Source of the DNA: Clostridiales bacterium
Lineage (GTDB): Bacteria; Bacillota; Clostridia; Christensenellales; Pumilibacteraceae
DNA: 64,000 nucleotides
Direction: 5' to 3'
Assembly: GCA_029055565.1 (NCBI GenBank)
Contig: JAIDCZ010000014.1
Span: 124,001-188,000, forward strand
The translations under genes were made by a program, and so were the position numbers. Under the pieces are notes generated by a model. The model was not told the origin of the DNA and did no database searches. It saw only the letters and a list, made by a program, of their open reading frames with translations. Positions within the stretch are counted from its first letter, which is position 1. The number at the start of each line of letters is the position of its first letter. Positions 50,101-59,295 of the stretch are shown one piece after another.

Positions 50101-52317
50101 AGCGTAAGGGTATATTATTACGATAACGTGAACGTTATTCATGAAATATCGTTGTATCATGTTGTCGAATCGGAATACGAATGCGAATACGCGTTTGTTT
50201 ATAATAAAAGCTTTGGCGAATGCTATATAGAAGTCACGTCATGTATTGCTAAATATTTTAAATTTGAAGTAACTATTCCTAAACAAGTCCAAGGCGTTAA
50301 AATAAATAATTCGGATATTGCAAATTTCGGCAACGTCTTGGTTATAGGTAATTCGTACAGAGTTGATTTAAACGTATTGGATGAGGATATCGACGGTGGC
50401 AAAATAGTTTTGAGCGTTGTCGGCGGCGATAGAGGTATCAAGCTGGAAAACGGTGTTTTAACCGTGCCGTTTAATACGGAATTAGACGGAGTAGTCGTAA
50501 AGTTGAGGTTCAGCGGAAATTTGGGCAACGAAGTAGTGGAGCATAGTTTTACCGTAAAGCTTCCTTATTACGCTCAAGCTTCAATATCGGGCACCGATTA
50601 TACGCTGAAATTTACCGACGCATACGGAAAAATTATCAATCCCGGCACGGCTATCACTTCTATTTCTACGTATTACAAACGCCCCGACGGCACTAAAATT
50701 GTATTGAGCAATAAAAATGAAGTGGTAAGTCTGGTGCGAGTTTTGACGGTGAATAAAATATCTATTTGCACCGATATTACTTTCAAGTACGATAATTCGA
50801 GCTATGCCGTTAATGCGACGGCTAAGTACGACGCGAGCAGCGCCGTCGTATTCCTCGATTTTTCCGGCAACGCTGCAACGCTGTCCGGTGTGTATTCGGT
50901 TGGCGCTCAAGTTAAAGTCCTTAATATAGAGGGCACGGCCGTGAATTCTTTTGGGATTAGTATAAAAGAGCGTAGCACCGATTTATATATCAACCTTATC
51001 AACTGCGATTTTTCTTGTTCTACTTCGCGCGCAATTTACGCCGCCGGCACCGGTACGGTGCGTATCAACGTTGCGGGCGCTTGCGTAATTCGTAGCAACA
51101 AGTCCAAGACTAACGCTATCGAGGCGAATAATATCGTTATTTCCGGCACGACTATTTCTAAGGATTACTCAACGCTTAAGGTATACGGCGGAAGCTACGT
51201 CGGTGCATGTACCGCAAATACCGTAAGCGGAACCGGCCTCGTCGCAAAAAACGTTACGGTCGACAACGTTGCTCTGACGGTTTACGGCGGTAATGCCGAA
51301 TTAAACGGTTGCGTTATGACTGCCGGCGACGGCATTTCCGCAGATAAGCTGTCCGTCGTTAATTCGGTGTTGCAGTCTTACGGTGGAAATGGAACGTTCG
51401 TGTTGAAAAATAAAGGTTATACCGGAGCCGTCGGCGGTAACGGCATAACGATTTCGTCCATCAACGTTTCGGGTGGAAGCCGTGTGTCTTTTTACGGCGG
51501 CGAAGGCGGAAAGGGCGATACCGGCGAGCGCGGAGCCGACGGTAATAACGGCGGTAACGGTTCTGCCGGTAAGACCGGCGGCACCGGCGGCGACGGCGGA
51601 CTTGCCGTCAACATGATAAAAAAAGACGGCTTAACTCCGTTTACAAAGGATAGTACGAGCACCGTATCGTTTTTCGGCGGCGTTGGTGGCAACGGCGGTA
51701 ACGGCGGTAACGGCGGTAAGGGTAGTAACGGCGTAAGCAGCGTTAACAGCGGAAAGGGCGGCGTAGGCGGTCGTGGCGGTAACGGCGGCGTGTACGGACA
51801 AGGCGGAAAAGCTTGCCAATACGTATTTGCCGGCGTACAAGCAGTTGACGGTCTTACCGGCTACGGCGGCGTAGGCGGTTACGGTGGCAGCGGCGGTAAC
51901 GGCGTCGGCAAGGGTAACGGCGGCAACGGCGGTAACGGCGGCGATTCGTATTTCGTCGCGTACTCTTCATCCGGCGGTAACGGCGGCACCGGCAGTAAAA
52001 ACGGCACTAACGGAAAATCCGGTTACGTCATTCCCGGCGGTTCGATATATCAGGCGTATCATGGCACTAATGCGTCGTACCGATATACTTTTTATTCGTA
52101 TACTCCGGTAAACGTTACGATATATACTTCCGGTTCAACTCCCGGCAATCCGTATTTGGAGCTTTATGATAATCAAGGTAAATTGTTAGCATCCGACGAT
52201 GACGGCAACGGTGCGCCGCACGCTAAAATCTCTCATTTTATAGCGCCGGGCGTTAAGTACACTATCGTCGTAGCAATACAAGGCTCTTATGCGCAATTCG
52301 GCTTGTACGTTAAGTGA
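47170..52317 (+). CDS. Giant secreted protein with PPC-like and polyglycine repeats
   Basis: 1715 residues. A signal peptide occupies 1-36 (cleavage near FADEA). Residues 40-410 are an unrecognised N-terminal region. From about 420 to 930 come PPC-type beta-sandwich repeats with a core like [15 protein letters not shown] (514), [16 protein letters not shown] (601), [16 protein letters not shown] (693), [15 protein letters not shown] (771) and [16 protein letters not shown] (848). A beta-helix-like stretch (about 1240-1440) leads to Gly/Asn tracts (about 1441-1620) such as [16 protein letters not shown], with a collagen-like [16 protein letters not shown] last PPC-like domain closes the protein. 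There is no LPXTG or second membrane anchor. Probably an adhesin or matrix protein; function is inferred. Confidence 0.85.
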   Translation: MKALFTKRNFFTFLCLIVTLAFIAVSSFFVTTAFADEAVTGPTSNFDPNSVEDKCAQLSATDLLEGGVDEYGNEQTLEDYMNRMKDNPYAYETHADLIYRIIPIELFVNACEYFHRGIEYSFYIRTKVDSWGGKMISEVFIIDNVFSIDMLTNTARIKLQTYAATYATISHPNPAVGIVTQRLFDDTEWEYSLHNVKFYAGLMNEHTLNKNDVGYDMQSDVGSVITQTRLNYTELKRSETNSAEPLFTQMFSIAIGYIPYVGDVIGYIEDAVDLAVAIGECHVVNVEYVVHDNEDNIFDFATRENQPEVYGEYLKFAFVKPQNDNVLASDYAELIAKFSHTENATRIVMGVYYDLSIFKLYDGYQYLYFDGNKCNAQDYYSSTDKSGYKQFNTQFSQVVFQKQEKATEGDNYGYLLTEDSEQVFKFVPNKNGDYVIDVNDEKKVYYTYNNAEHNTNLVYGAQKEDEILIYVRNSAQSNNLGRYSLNIRFNPDSIQVGQTGNKIIERGETEYWGFTPQNSGVYSLSAVGDNIRLFAVRADDEDEVLAEGYGALDVYLEGGVYYYFGVQNNGSADCDVAASLNAGKVINRGDVISATVSDSVIYTVNVAHNGDYTFSISAAQPVSVILKDKSSFTINQFDGKVIEALQFLKAGVYYVYFETDDTYVSAQIGYNFTPSIICEPNVAVENISDYNIYKFIAPVSGRYDFTILQDDSCAISVYDGYGNDGVVDYVQGETYFVKVHSDGNDSVLTTVLLPTGQISHNSSYTVVGGANAVTFTPTISGNYTFDGLTDCVVMDENWNSVSKYSQFISENTYYLCFFSSGAADTVTAFFAPPALSIGGGIQVKDTSYYMLNVATDGKFDFTLSTEAPTKWSIYLYDVDLNELNRSTDGNGALSVSLVVGKYYVRVVKENNYPHILKVTSNVPDNNVKGCGVGGEYSYTFKGDYEVVTYKLNYNNDDADQKIYHLITNKYIVEASEVSVRVYYYDNVNVIHEISLYHVVESEYECEYAFVYNKSFGECYIEVTSCIAKYFKFEVTIPKQVQGVKINNSDIANFGNVLVIGNSYRVDLNVLDEDIDGGKIVLSVVGGDRGIKLENGVLTVPFNTELDGVVVKLRFSGNLGNEVVEHSFTVKLPYYAQASISGTDYTLKFTDAYGKIINPGTAITSISTYYKRPDGTKIVLSNKNEVVSLVRVLTVNKISICTDITFKYDNSSYAVNATAKYDASSAVVFLDFSGNAATLSGVYSVGAQVKVLNIEGTAVNSFGISIKERSTDLYINLINCDFSCSTSRAIYAAGTGTVRINVAGACVIRSNKSKTNAIEANNIVISGTTISKDYSTLKVYGGSYVGACTANTVSGTGLVAKNVTVDNVALTVYGGNAELNGCVMTAGDGISADKLSVVNSVLQSYGGNGTFVLKNKGYTGAVGGNGITISSINVSGGSRVSFYGGEGGKGDTGERGADGNNGGNGSAGKTGGTGGDGGLAVNMIKKDGLTPFTKDSTSTVSFFGGVGGNGGNGGNGGKGSNGVSSVNSGKGGVGGRGGNGGVYGQGGKACQYVFAGVQAVDGLTGYGGVGGYGGSGGNGVGKGNGGNGGNGGDSYFVAYSSSGGNGGTGSKNGTNGKSGYVIPGGSIYQAYHGTNASYRYTFYSYTPVNVTIYTSGSTPGNPYLELYDNQGKLLASDDDGNGAPHAKISHFIAPGVKYTIVVAIQGSYAQFGLYVK

Positions 52318-52337
52318 TTCGTAAAATACGATTAGAA

Positions 52338-52376
52338 ACGAAAAGCGGTCGCGGTATACGTTCGCGGCCGCTTTTT
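52338..52376 (+). terminator. Terminator of the giant gene
   Basis: AAAAGCGG..CGCG / CGCG..CCGCTTTT stem followed by TT, 20 nt after the stop. Confidence 0.8.
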
Positions 52377-52422
52377 GCGTGAAAAAATTATAAAAATGTT
52401 TCGCGTTTTTTCTTTGTTACTA

Positions 52423-52451
52423 TTGCCTAAACCGACAAATTATGCTACAAT
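52423..52451 (+). promoter_or_regulatory. Promoter of the phosphorelay cluster
   Basis: TTGCCT (52423-52428), 17-nt spacer, TACAAT (52446-52451). Confidence 0.6.
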
Positions 52452-52522
52452 GTTACTATGGTATACTTTATACGGCGAATTACTGCCGTTTGCGGTAAAT
52501 ATCATATATCGGTGGAGTCAGC

Positions 52523-55500
52523 TTGAAAAAGATCAACAGAAAAATACGCGACGGCGTTATAATAGCGGTAAGCGTGATCGTAGTCGTGCTTACTGCCGTT
52601 TTGTATTCCGTTTTCGCGTCCAAGCATATATATAACGAAAGCAACCACCACCTTACCGAAATTTACGAGCAAGTGAAAAACGGCTTCGGGCAGAGGATAG
52701 AGCTTAACCGAAAGCTTCTAAAAAGCTGGGAACAATACATAGACGAAACGGTAAACGATATAAAAAGCGACGATAAGGATAAGAGCGACAGCCGCCGCGC
52801 GGAGCTGGAAAGTTTTCTTGCGTCGCAAATTAAAGAGTTCGACTTTTCCGCGTGCTATTTCGTGGGCGAGGAGGTTACCGACAACAAAGTTCCCGACTAC
52901 GCGCACAAGGTTAAAGTAAAGCAGATAACGGTGGACGATGACGGCAACGCGGTGGACGGCGATCCCATGGATATACGCGTGCGGCGCAGTGTGTACGATT
53001 TGTTGGAAAGCGACACTTGCGGCGTAGTCGGGTTTTACGACGACGGCAACGATAAGACGATGCCGGAGTTTATGATGTTCGCCGTAAAAACCACGCCTAA
53101 CGTTATAGACGGATTCGCATACAACGCCATTGCGGTCAGCTTTAAAACGGGCGACGTCAGCGGGCTGTTGGCGGTGTCTACCTTCGGCAAGGCCGGCATA
53201 TGCTACGTTACGCGCCCCAACGGCTTGATACTTGCGCGCTCGGGCGGCAAGAGCGAAGTAATGGGCAATTACTTGGACTTTTTAAAGTCGGACGAATGCG
53301 AGATTACGCATACTACGGCGGCGCAGATAGAGCGCGACTGGGCGGAGCAAAAGTCGGGGGCGTGCATTATTACGCGCGACGGCGTGGAGTACTACCTTAC
53401 GTATCTGCCGATCGAGTTCAGCGACTGGATGCTTTTGGGTCTTTCGCCGACCGTGACGGTAAACAGTAGTATGAGTTGGTTTCGCACGGTTACGCTTATC
53501 GTAATGATTTCCATATTCGCGTTCATTATCGTTATTATAACGGTTATAATCATACTCAACAACCGCCACAGAATTCACGAAACGCTGTTGGAATCGGAGT
53601 CGCGCGAGCGGTTGCTCAACGTACTGTCCATGAACACCAACGACGTGTTCGTAATGTTCTCGCCCGACACCTTTGAGGCTGAATACGTCAGCGCCAATAC
53701 CGAAAAGGTTTTGGGCGTCGATCCCGCCGCGGTGCGCGCCGATATACGCACGCTGTTGCAGTGCGCCGACGCGGAATGCCGTCCGTTCACTACCGAGGGG
53801 CTTAAGACCTTGGGCAACGGCAACGTGTGGGAAAAAAATTTGCTGTTAAAGAACGACAGAACGGGCGAGTCGTACTGGTTCTGCCTAACGCTGTACCATT
53901 CCAAAACGTCGCGCGGCGAAAAGTGCATACTCGTGTTTTCCGACCGTACCGACGACAAAACTATGCGCGAGCAGCTGGAGCAAGCGCTGGAGTTGGCAAA
54001 GAGCGCCAACGAGGCCAAGAGCCACTTCCTTTCCAACATGTCGCACGACATTCGCACGCCTATGAACGCCATAATCGGCTACGCGTCCTTGCTTGCAAAG
54101 GACGCCGACGACGGTGAGCGCGTGCGCGAGTACACGCACAAAATCACGTATTCCGGCCAGCACTTGCTCGGCCTTATCAACGATGTTTTGGATATGAGCA
54201 AGATAGAAAGCGGCAAAACGTCGCTGTATATCGAACGGTTCTGTCTTCCCGAGTTCGTGGAAGAATTGTATTCCATGATGTTGTCGCAGACCAACGCAAA
54301 AAAACAGAGCTTTGACGTTCATATCAACGGCACTCTGCCGGAGTTCGTTATGGGCGACAAAATGCGGCTAAATCAAATACTTTTGAACATTCTGTCCAAC
54401 GCGGTCAAGTACACGCCTAACAGCGGCAAAATATCGCTCAACGTGGAAACGCTTAAGCAACAAGTGCATAACCACGCGCATATCAAGTTCTCCGTCGAGG
54501 ATAACGGCATAGGCATGAGCGAGGATTACGTCAAGACTATTTTCGAGCCGTTCAGTCGCGAAACTACCACCGTTACCAAAAGCATTCAAGGCACCGGCCT
54601 CGGCATGGCCATAACCAAAAATATAGTCGATCTTATGGGCGGCGTTATTTCGGTGGAAAGCAAGCAGGGCGAGGGCAGTAAGTTTAACGTCGAGCTGGAG
54701 CTTGCAGTTGCCGACGTCGAGCCGGACTACGAGGATTTTTGGCTGCACCACAACGTTACGCGCGTGCTGGTGGTGGACGACGAGGAAGACGTTTGCATCG
54801 ACATAAAGGAGGTTATGTCGGATACCGGCGTTATCGTGGACTACAAGCTTAGCGGCAAGGAGGCCGTGCGCGCAGTGGAGCGCGCCGCGGCCAGAGGTCA
54901 GGACTACGACGTAGTTATAGTCGACTGGAAAATGCCGCAAATGAACGGCGTGGAAACAGCGCGGCGCATACGCAAAAGCGTGGGGCGCAAGCTGACGATA
55001 ATGGCGCTTACGTCGTTCGGCTTCGAGGAGATAGAAGAGGAAGCCAAGGCGGCGGGCATAGACTGGTTCCTTACAAAACCGTTTTTCGTATCCAACTTCC
55101 GTCGCGCGGTAATGCAAATAAACGCCGACGCCGCGGACTCGGAGGTAGCTTCGGCGGAGGAGGAGATTTCCATAGACGGCTTGAGCGTGCTTGCCGCCGA
55201 GGACAACGAGATAAACGTGGAAATACTTACCGAGCTATTGGATATAGAGGGCGTGCACTGCGACGTTGCGCCCAACGGCCGCGACGCACTGGAAACTTTT
55301 GAGGCGTCGCCGGTAGATAAGTACGACGTTATATTTATGGACATTCAAATGCCCATCATGGACGGATACGAAGCCACGCGCTTAATACGCGCTTGCTCGC
55401 ACCCGCGGGCCAAGACGGTGCCCATTATCGCAATGACGGCTAACGCGTTTGACGACGACGTAAAGGCGGCGCTGGAATCGGGCATGAACGCCCACCTAGC

Positions 55501-55567
55501 CAAACCCATAGACATGACCAAGCTTAAACAGCTTGTTGCAAAATTCGTTCAAAAAAAGGATTGGTAA
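52523..55567 (+). CDS. Hybrid sensor kinase with two receiver domains
   Basis: 1014 residues. Helix 1 (about 10-32), an external sensor domain (about 33-315) of Cache-like size, and helix 2 (about 318-345, TVTLIVMISIFAFIIVIITV). A PAS-like module (about 365-470) follows, then HisKA SNMSHDIRTPMNAI with His508 and HATPase (ILSNAVKYTP, VEDNGIGM, GTGLGMAIT). Receiver 1 has Asp801 (VIVDWKMP); receiver 2 has Asp940 (IFMDIQMP). There is no internal Hpt domain, but a free Hpt protein is encoded at 57749. TTG start with GGTGGAG upstream. The next gene follows after 3 nt. Confidence 0.92.
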   Translation: MKKINRKIRDGVIIAVSVIVVVLTAVLYSVFASKHIYNESNHHLTEIYEQVKNGFGQRIELNRKLLKSWEQYIDETVNDIKSDDKDKSDSRRAELESFLASQIKEFDFSACYFVGEEVTDNKVPDYAHKVKVKQITVDDDGNAVDGDPMDIRVRRSVYDLLESDTCGVVGFYDDGNDKTMPEFMMFAVKTTPNVIDGFAYNAIAVSFKTGDVSGLLAVSTFGKAGICYVTRPNGLILARSGGKSEVMGNYLDFLKSDECEITHTTAAQIERDWAEQKSGACIITRDGVEYYLTYLPIEFSDWMLLGLSPTVTVNSSMSWFRTVTLIVMISIFAFIIVIITVIIILNNRHRIHETLLESESRERLLNVLSMNTNDVFVMFSPDTFEAEYVSANTEKVLGVDPAAVRADIRTLLQCADAECRPFTTEGLKTLGNGNVWEKNLLLKNDRTGESYWFCLTLYHSKTSRGEKCILVFSDRTDDKTMREQLEQALELAKSANEAKSHFLSNMSHDIRTPMNAIIGYASLLAKDADDGERVREYTHKITYSGQHLLGLINDVLDMSKIESGKTSLYIERFCLPEFVEELYSMMLSQTNAKKQSFDVHINGTLPEFVMGDKMRLNQILLNILSNAVKYTPNSGKISLNVETLKQQVHNHAHIKFSVEDNGIGMSEDYVKTIFEPFSRETTTVTKSIQGTGLGMAITKNIVDLMGGVISVESKQGEGSKFNVELELAVADVEPDYEDFWLHHNVTRVLVVDDEEDVCIDIKEVMSDTGVIVDYKLSGKEAVRAVERAAARGQDYDVVIVDWKMPQMNGVETARRIRKSVGRKLTIMALTSFGFEEIEEEAKAAGIDWFLTKPFFVSNFRRAVMQINADAADSEVASAEEEISIDGLSVLAAEDNEINVEILTELLDIEGVHCDVAPNGRDALETFEASPVDKYDVIFMDIQMPIMDGYEATRLIRACSHPRAKTVPIIAMTANAFDDDVKAALESGMNAHLAKPIDMTKLKQLVAKFVQKKDW

Positions 55568-55570
55568 ACT

Positions 55571-57634
55571 ATGAGCAACAAATCCCAAAAACCAAAAAAG
55601 ACGATACTTATAGTCGACGACTCCGAGCTTAACCGTTCGCTGTTGTCCGATATGCTGTACGAGGACTTTAACATAATCGAGGCAGAGGACGGCACGGAAG
55701 CCGTAATGACTTTGCAAGAGCACGAGCTGGATATTTCGCTTATGCTACTCGACATCGTTATGCCCAAGATGGACGGCTTTGACGTTCTGGCAATGATGAA
55801 CAAGCGCGGCTGGATAAAGAACATTCCGGTAATCATGATCTCTGCGGAAACCGGCTCCTCGTACATAGACAGAGCGTACGACTTGGGCGCCGTCGACTAC
55901 ATCAGTCGTCCGTTTGACGAACGTACCGTTAAGCACCGCGTTATGAGCAACTTTATGCTCGCGCTCAAGCAAAGAGAAATGGCGGATATGCTGTCCGAAC
56001 AGATTTACGCACGCGAACGCGACAGCCGCTTGATGGTGGAAATCCTTTCGCACATAGTCGAGTTCCGTAACGGCGAAAGCGGCTTGCACATTCTGCACGT
56101 CAGCACCTTTACCGAAATGATACTAAAGCACCTCATGCTCATTACCGACAAGTACAATCTGTCGCAAGCGGAAATCAAGGTTATTGTCAACGCGTCGGCA
56201 CTGCACGACATAGGCAAAATGTCGGTGCCGGAGGAGATACTCAACAAACCCGGTCGGCTTACGCAAGACGAATTCGAAATAATGAAGCGCCACGCGGCCG
56301 AGGGTGCGAAAATGCTGGCCGACATTCCGTACCGCAGTAACGAAATGCTTATCCGCATAGGCGAACAGATTTGCCGCTGGCACCACGAGCGCTGGGATGG
56401 CCGCGGCTATCCCGACGGCCTTAAGGGCGACGAAATACCTATCGGCGCGCAAGTGGTTGCGCTTGCCGACGTGTACGACGCGCTGACCAGCAAGCGCGTA
56501 TACAAGCCCGGCTTTACGCACGAAAGGGCTGTGGAAATGATCCAGAACGGCGAGTGCGGCATATTCAATCCGTTGATATTGCAGTGCTTGGATGATATTA
56601 AGGACGACCTTAAAAACGAACTGCACGTGTCGTCGCCCGGTCAGAGCATAGACCGCAACATGCGCGACAGCGTGGAGGACTTGCTCAAAACGTCGGGTGG
56701 CGACGTATCTAACCGCACGGTGCGCTTGCTCGAGCACGAGCGTATGAAGTTCAAGTTCTTTTCCGGTCTTTCCCGCGAAGTTATGTTCGAATACGTCAGC
56801 TCGCCGGAAATGATATTGCTTACCGATTACGGCGCCGAGTACTTGGAGCTGCCCGAAAAAATTCTCAACCCCGCGGAAAGCGAATTCGGCTCGCGCGTGT
56901 TTGACAGAGCCGACTTCGACCAGTTGCTTACTCGCGTAAAAAATTCCTCGCCCGAATCGCCGATAGTGGAGGGTAAGTACAGACTCAACATTCACGGCGA
57001 GCAAAAGTGGAACAAGGTTATAGTCCGCGCGGTGTGGAACGTGGACGGCGACAAGCCGGTGTTCGATGGCGCGCTCGGCAAGTGCATAGATATTACCGAG
57101 GAAGCGGAGGAGATTCAGCAGTTGGAGGTTCTTGCCGACAAGGACCAAATAACCAATCTGCTCAACGCCCGCGCCGCCAAAAAGCAAATAAGCAAGCGCC
57201 TTGCCTCGCAAAGCGACAAGCTGTACGCATTGGTGTTCTTTGACTTGGACAATCTTAAAAAGGCCAACGACAAACACGGTCACTTGTTCGGCAACGAGCT
57301 TATCAAGGCTATTGCCGACAGAATGCTCGGCAACACTCGGTCCTCGGATATTTGCGCACGCTTCGGCGGCGACGAGTTCGTCATTTTCATGCAGTACAAG
57401 GACCAACACCAGATAGACCGTATTTTCAAATGCCTTACCAAGGATCTTAAGGGCTTCCCCGTAAGCGTGAGCATGGGCATTGCCTTGTCCGACCAGTGCG
57501 ACGGCGACTACGACAAGCTTTTGCACATGGCCGATCAAGCGGCGTACGCTGTCAAGTACGGCGGCAAAAATTCGTACAAGTTCTTCAGCGAGCTGGGCAG
57601 TGGCGGCAACGGCGGCGGACTTATTAACGAGTAA
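55571..57634 (+). CDS. REC-HD-GYP-GGDEF c-di-GMP turnover protein
   Basis: 687 residues. The receiver (1-125) has Asp61 (LMLLDIVMP). The HD-GYP phosphodiesterase (about 150-345) has ALHDIGKM with His212-Asp213, HHERWDGRGYPDGLKG and ALADVYDALTSKRVYK. A PAS-like module (about 395-515) leads to a GGDEF diguanylate cyclase (about 525-680) with FFDLDNLKKANDKHGH and intact FGGDEF (GGDEF 599-603). Both synthesis and breakdown of cyclic di-GMP therefore look possible, an unusual pairing of HD-GYP with an intact GGDEF in one receiver protein. It is the likely output of the preceding kinase. Translation is probably coupled. Confidence 0.92.
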   Translation: MSNKSQKPKKTILIVDDSELNRSLLSDMLYEDFNIIEAEDGTEAVMTLQEHELDISLMLLDIVMPKMDGFDVLAMMNKRGWIKNIPVIMISAETGSSYIDRAYDLGAVDYISRPFDERTVKHRVMSNFMLALKQREMADMLSEQIYARERDSRLMVEILSHIVEFRNGESGLHILHVSTFTEMILKHLMLITDKYNLSQAEIKVIVNASALHDIGKMSVPEEILNKPGRLTQDEFEIMKRHAAEGAKMLADIPYRSNEMLIRIGEQICRWHHERWDGRGYPDGLKGDEIPIGAQVVALADVYDALTSKRVYKPGFTHERAVEMIQNGECGIFNPLILQCLDDIKDDLKNELHVSSPGQSIDRNMRDSVEDLLKTSGGDVSNRTVRLLEHERMKFKFFSGLSREVMFEYVSSPEMILLTDYGAEYLELPEKILNPAESEFGSRVFDRADFDQLLTRVKNSSPESPIVEGKYRLNIHGEQKWNKVIVRAVWNVDGDKPVFDGALGKCIDITEEAEEIQQLEVLADKDQITNLLNARAAKKQISKRLASQSDKLYALVFFDLDNLKKANDKHGHLFGNELIKAIADRMLGNTRSSDICARFGGDEFVIFMQYKDQHQIDRIFKCLTKDLKGFPVSVSMGIALSDQCDGDYDKLLHMADQAAYAVKYGGKNSYKFFSELGSGGNGGGLINE

Positions 57635-57635
57635 A

Positions 57636-57740
57636 TAAAAGATAAAAACGTCGGAAAAAAATTTAATTATTATAATGAGGGCGGCTTTGCCGCAGTCCGA
57701 CGTTATTTATTATTCACTTTTAACTATTCACTATTTTCGG
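57636..57740. repeat. MITE-like hairpin element, family B
   Basis: AACGTCGGA (57647-57655) faces TCCGACGTT (57696-57704) around a GCGGCTTTGCCGC hairpin, followed by TTATTCACTTTTAACTATTC. Same build as 12861-12979. Confidence 0.75.
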
Positions 57741-57748
57741 AGGTTATC

Positions 57749-58102
57749 ATGACAGTAGAAGAGTGCTATGAAAAAATGGGCGGCGACTACGCCGACGTTA
57801 CCAGCAGATTGCGCACGGACGAGCGCATAAAGCGGTTTTTGCTCAAGGTGGTGGACGACGCCAGCTTTAACAATCTTTGCGAGAACATTGCCGCGCACAA
57901 CATGGAGGAGGCCTTCCGCGCCGCGCATACGCTCAAGGGCGTGTGCTCCAATCTGTCGCTTACCATGCTCCAGTGCTCGGCAAGCGAAATTACGGAAGCG
58001 CTTCGCGGCAAAACCGAGTACAGTGCGGACATCGAGCCGTACTTGGCGCGGGTAAAAGAGGACTATGCCGTTACTATGGACTGCATAAAAAACTTGGATT
58101 AG
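57749..58102 (+). CDS. Free-standing Hpt phosphotransfer protein
   Basis: 117 residues, four-helix bundle. The phospho-acceptor is His60 in EAFRAAHTLKGVCSNLSL. CGGAGG lies 7 nt before ATG. It most likely carries phosphate between the hybrid kinase receivers and the REC domain of the HD-GYP-GGDEF protein, completing a four-step phosphorelay. That partnership is inferred from adjacency and from the lack of an Hpt domain in the kinase. Confidence 0.85.
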   Translation: MTVEECYEKMGGDYADVTSRLRTDERIKRFLLKVVDDASFNNLCENIAAHNMEEAFRAAHTLKGVCSNLSLTMLQCSASEITEALRGKTEYSADIEPYLARVKEDYAVTMDCIKNLD

Positions 58103-58125
58103 TCAGTCTATGCGCGCAAAATAAG

Positions 58126-58154
58126 TTTACAATTTTTTTCCATTGTGATATAAT
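58126..58154 (+). promoter_or_regulatory. Extended -10 promoter, first of two
   Basis: TTTACA (58126-58131), 17-nt spacer with TG at -15, TATAAT (58149-58154). Confidence 0.65.
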
Positions 58155-58230
58155 AAAACAAAGCGCAATTACGGAAAGAAGTATTCATATCGATTAAGGA
58201 ATAAGAAATCGAAAAACCAATCTGTGATTG

Positions 58231-58239
58231 TGATATAAT
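58231..58239 (+). promoter_or_regulatory. Extended -10 promoter, second copy
   Basis: The words ATTGTGATATAATAAA occur at 58142 and again at 58227. The second has TG-A-TATAAT but no -35 box. It is 30 nt before the next start codon. Confidence 0.5.
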
Positions 58240-58269
58240 AAAGCAAGAGTTCCGTATGGGAAAAGGATT

Positions 58270-58509
58270 ATGTCCAAAAAAAGCGAGTTGTTAAAGAAAA
58301 TACGTGAAAGCGAAGCCGAGCTTGACATGCTGGAACAAAAACGTTTGCGGTCCATGTCGCAGTTCATCGTGGCGCTTATCAATCACGAAACGCCGGCTGA
58401 CGAGGACGTGGAGTACTTTAAAACGTTTTCCGGACTTATCGACTTGGAACGCGAAAATCTGCGCTTACTCAACGACGAGCTTGACAGCCTTTCCCGCAGA
58501 CGTAGATAG
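58270..58509 (+). CDS. Small coiled-coil protein of unknown function
   Basis: 79 residues, two helices: KKIRESEAELDMLEQKRLRS and DLERENLRLLNDELDSLSRR, joined by NHETPADEDVEYF. It ends in four Arg. Cytoplasmic, likely a dimer. Ribosome site GGGAAAAGG upstream. It precedes mscL by 35 nt, so the two may be co-transcribed from the double promoter. Confidence 0.65.
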   Translation: MSKKSELLKKIRESEAELDMLEQKRLRSMSQFIVALINHETPADEDVEYFKTFSGLIDLERENLRLLNDELDSLSRRRR

Positions 58510-58544
58510 TAATCCGCCTTTAACGAGGTAAAAAAGAGGTACGT

Positions 58545-59102
58545 ATGAAGAAGTTTTTCAAGGAATTCAAGGAATTCATAACCCGCGGTAACGTTATCGA
58601 CCTTGCCGTAGGTATGATTATCGGCGCGGCGTTCACCGCCATCGTTACGGCGCTTGTCAACGGCGTGTTCACACCGCTTATCAACGCCATACCTATGGGC
58701 GATATGTCCGGACTTATCACCATGCTCAGACCCGCGTACATGCTCAATGCGGACGGCGTAAAGGTTCTGGACTTAGCCAATTCGGTATACATAAACTGGG
58801 GCAACTTGATTATGGCTATAATCAGCTTCCTCATTACCGCAATGGTTCTGTTCCTTATTGTCAAGACTATCAACACAGTTCGTTCCAATGCCGAAAAGCT
58901 TAAGGGCGCCAAAATCGACAAGGAGCTTAAAGCCGAGCTTAAGGCCAAGGGCATGAACAAAAAGCAAATGATCGAGTACGTGGCCGCTCAGCAAGCCGAG
59001 GCCGAAGCCAAGGCCAAAGCGGAAGCGGAAGCCAACAAACCCGAAACCGCCGAGCAAATCCTCGCCGAAATCCGCGAGCTGCTCAAGGCACAACAGAAAT
59101 AA
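58545..59102 (+). CDS. mscL: Large-conductance mechanosensitive channel
   Basis: Opens under membrane tension to release solutes on osmotic downshock; homopentamer. The N-terminus is FKEFKEFITRGNVIDLAVGM-IIGAAFTAIV and TM2 is NLIMAIISFLITAMVLFLIV. At 185 residues it is longer than the usual 130-150 because of an Ala/Lys/Glu-rich cytoplasmic helix (about 120-170, QAEAEAKAKAEAEANKPE) ending in AEQILAEIRELLK, the normal C-terminal bundle motif. AAGAGG lies 6 nt upstream. Confidence 0.95.
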   Translation: MKKFFKEFKEFITRGNVIDLAVGMIIGAAFTAIVTALVNGVFTPLINAIPMGDMSGLITMLRPAYMLNADGVKVLDLANSVYINWGNLIMAIISFLITAMVLFLIVKTINTVRSNAEKLKGAKIDKELKAELKAKGMNKKQMIEYVAAQQAEAEAKAKAEAEANKPETAEQILAEIRELLKAQQK

Positions 59103-59133
59103 CAAAAAAACACCCTACGGGGTGTTTTTTTAG
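59103..59133 (+). terminator. Terminator of mscL
   Basis: ACACCC-TAC-GGGGTGT hairpin flanked by A- and T-runs. Confidence 0.88.
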
Positions 59134-59262
59134 TGAATAAGTAATAGTGAATAGTGTCGGACTGCGGCTTCGCCGCCCTTATAGAATAGTTAATAAGTTG
59201 TCCCCCTAAAGGGGACAACGCGTAATTCCATGATTCCGAATTCCGCATTCCTAATTCCGAAT
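59134..59262. repeat. Spacer with half family B element and AATTC repeats
   Basis: AATAGTGAATAGTGTCGGAC, TGCGGCTTCGCCGC, the palindrome TTGTCCCCCTAAAGGGGACA and ATTCCGAATTC-type spacers. No coding sequence is present. Confidence 0.6.
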
Positions 59263-59263
59263 T

Positions 59264-59293
59264 AAAAAAGCGACTGTATAGTCGCTTTTTTCG
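59264..59293 (-). terminator. Terminator of the kinase/phosphatase operon
   Basis: AAAAGCGACT-GTAT-AGTCGCTTTT hairpin, just after the minus-strand kinase stop. Confidence 0.85.
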
Positions 59294-59295
59294 TA

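Noticed and set aside
47170..52317. Tailspike of the phage module
   Set aside because: It has a clear signal peptide and its own promoter after a terminator, unlike a phage structural gene, though the polyglycine part resembles phage adhesins.
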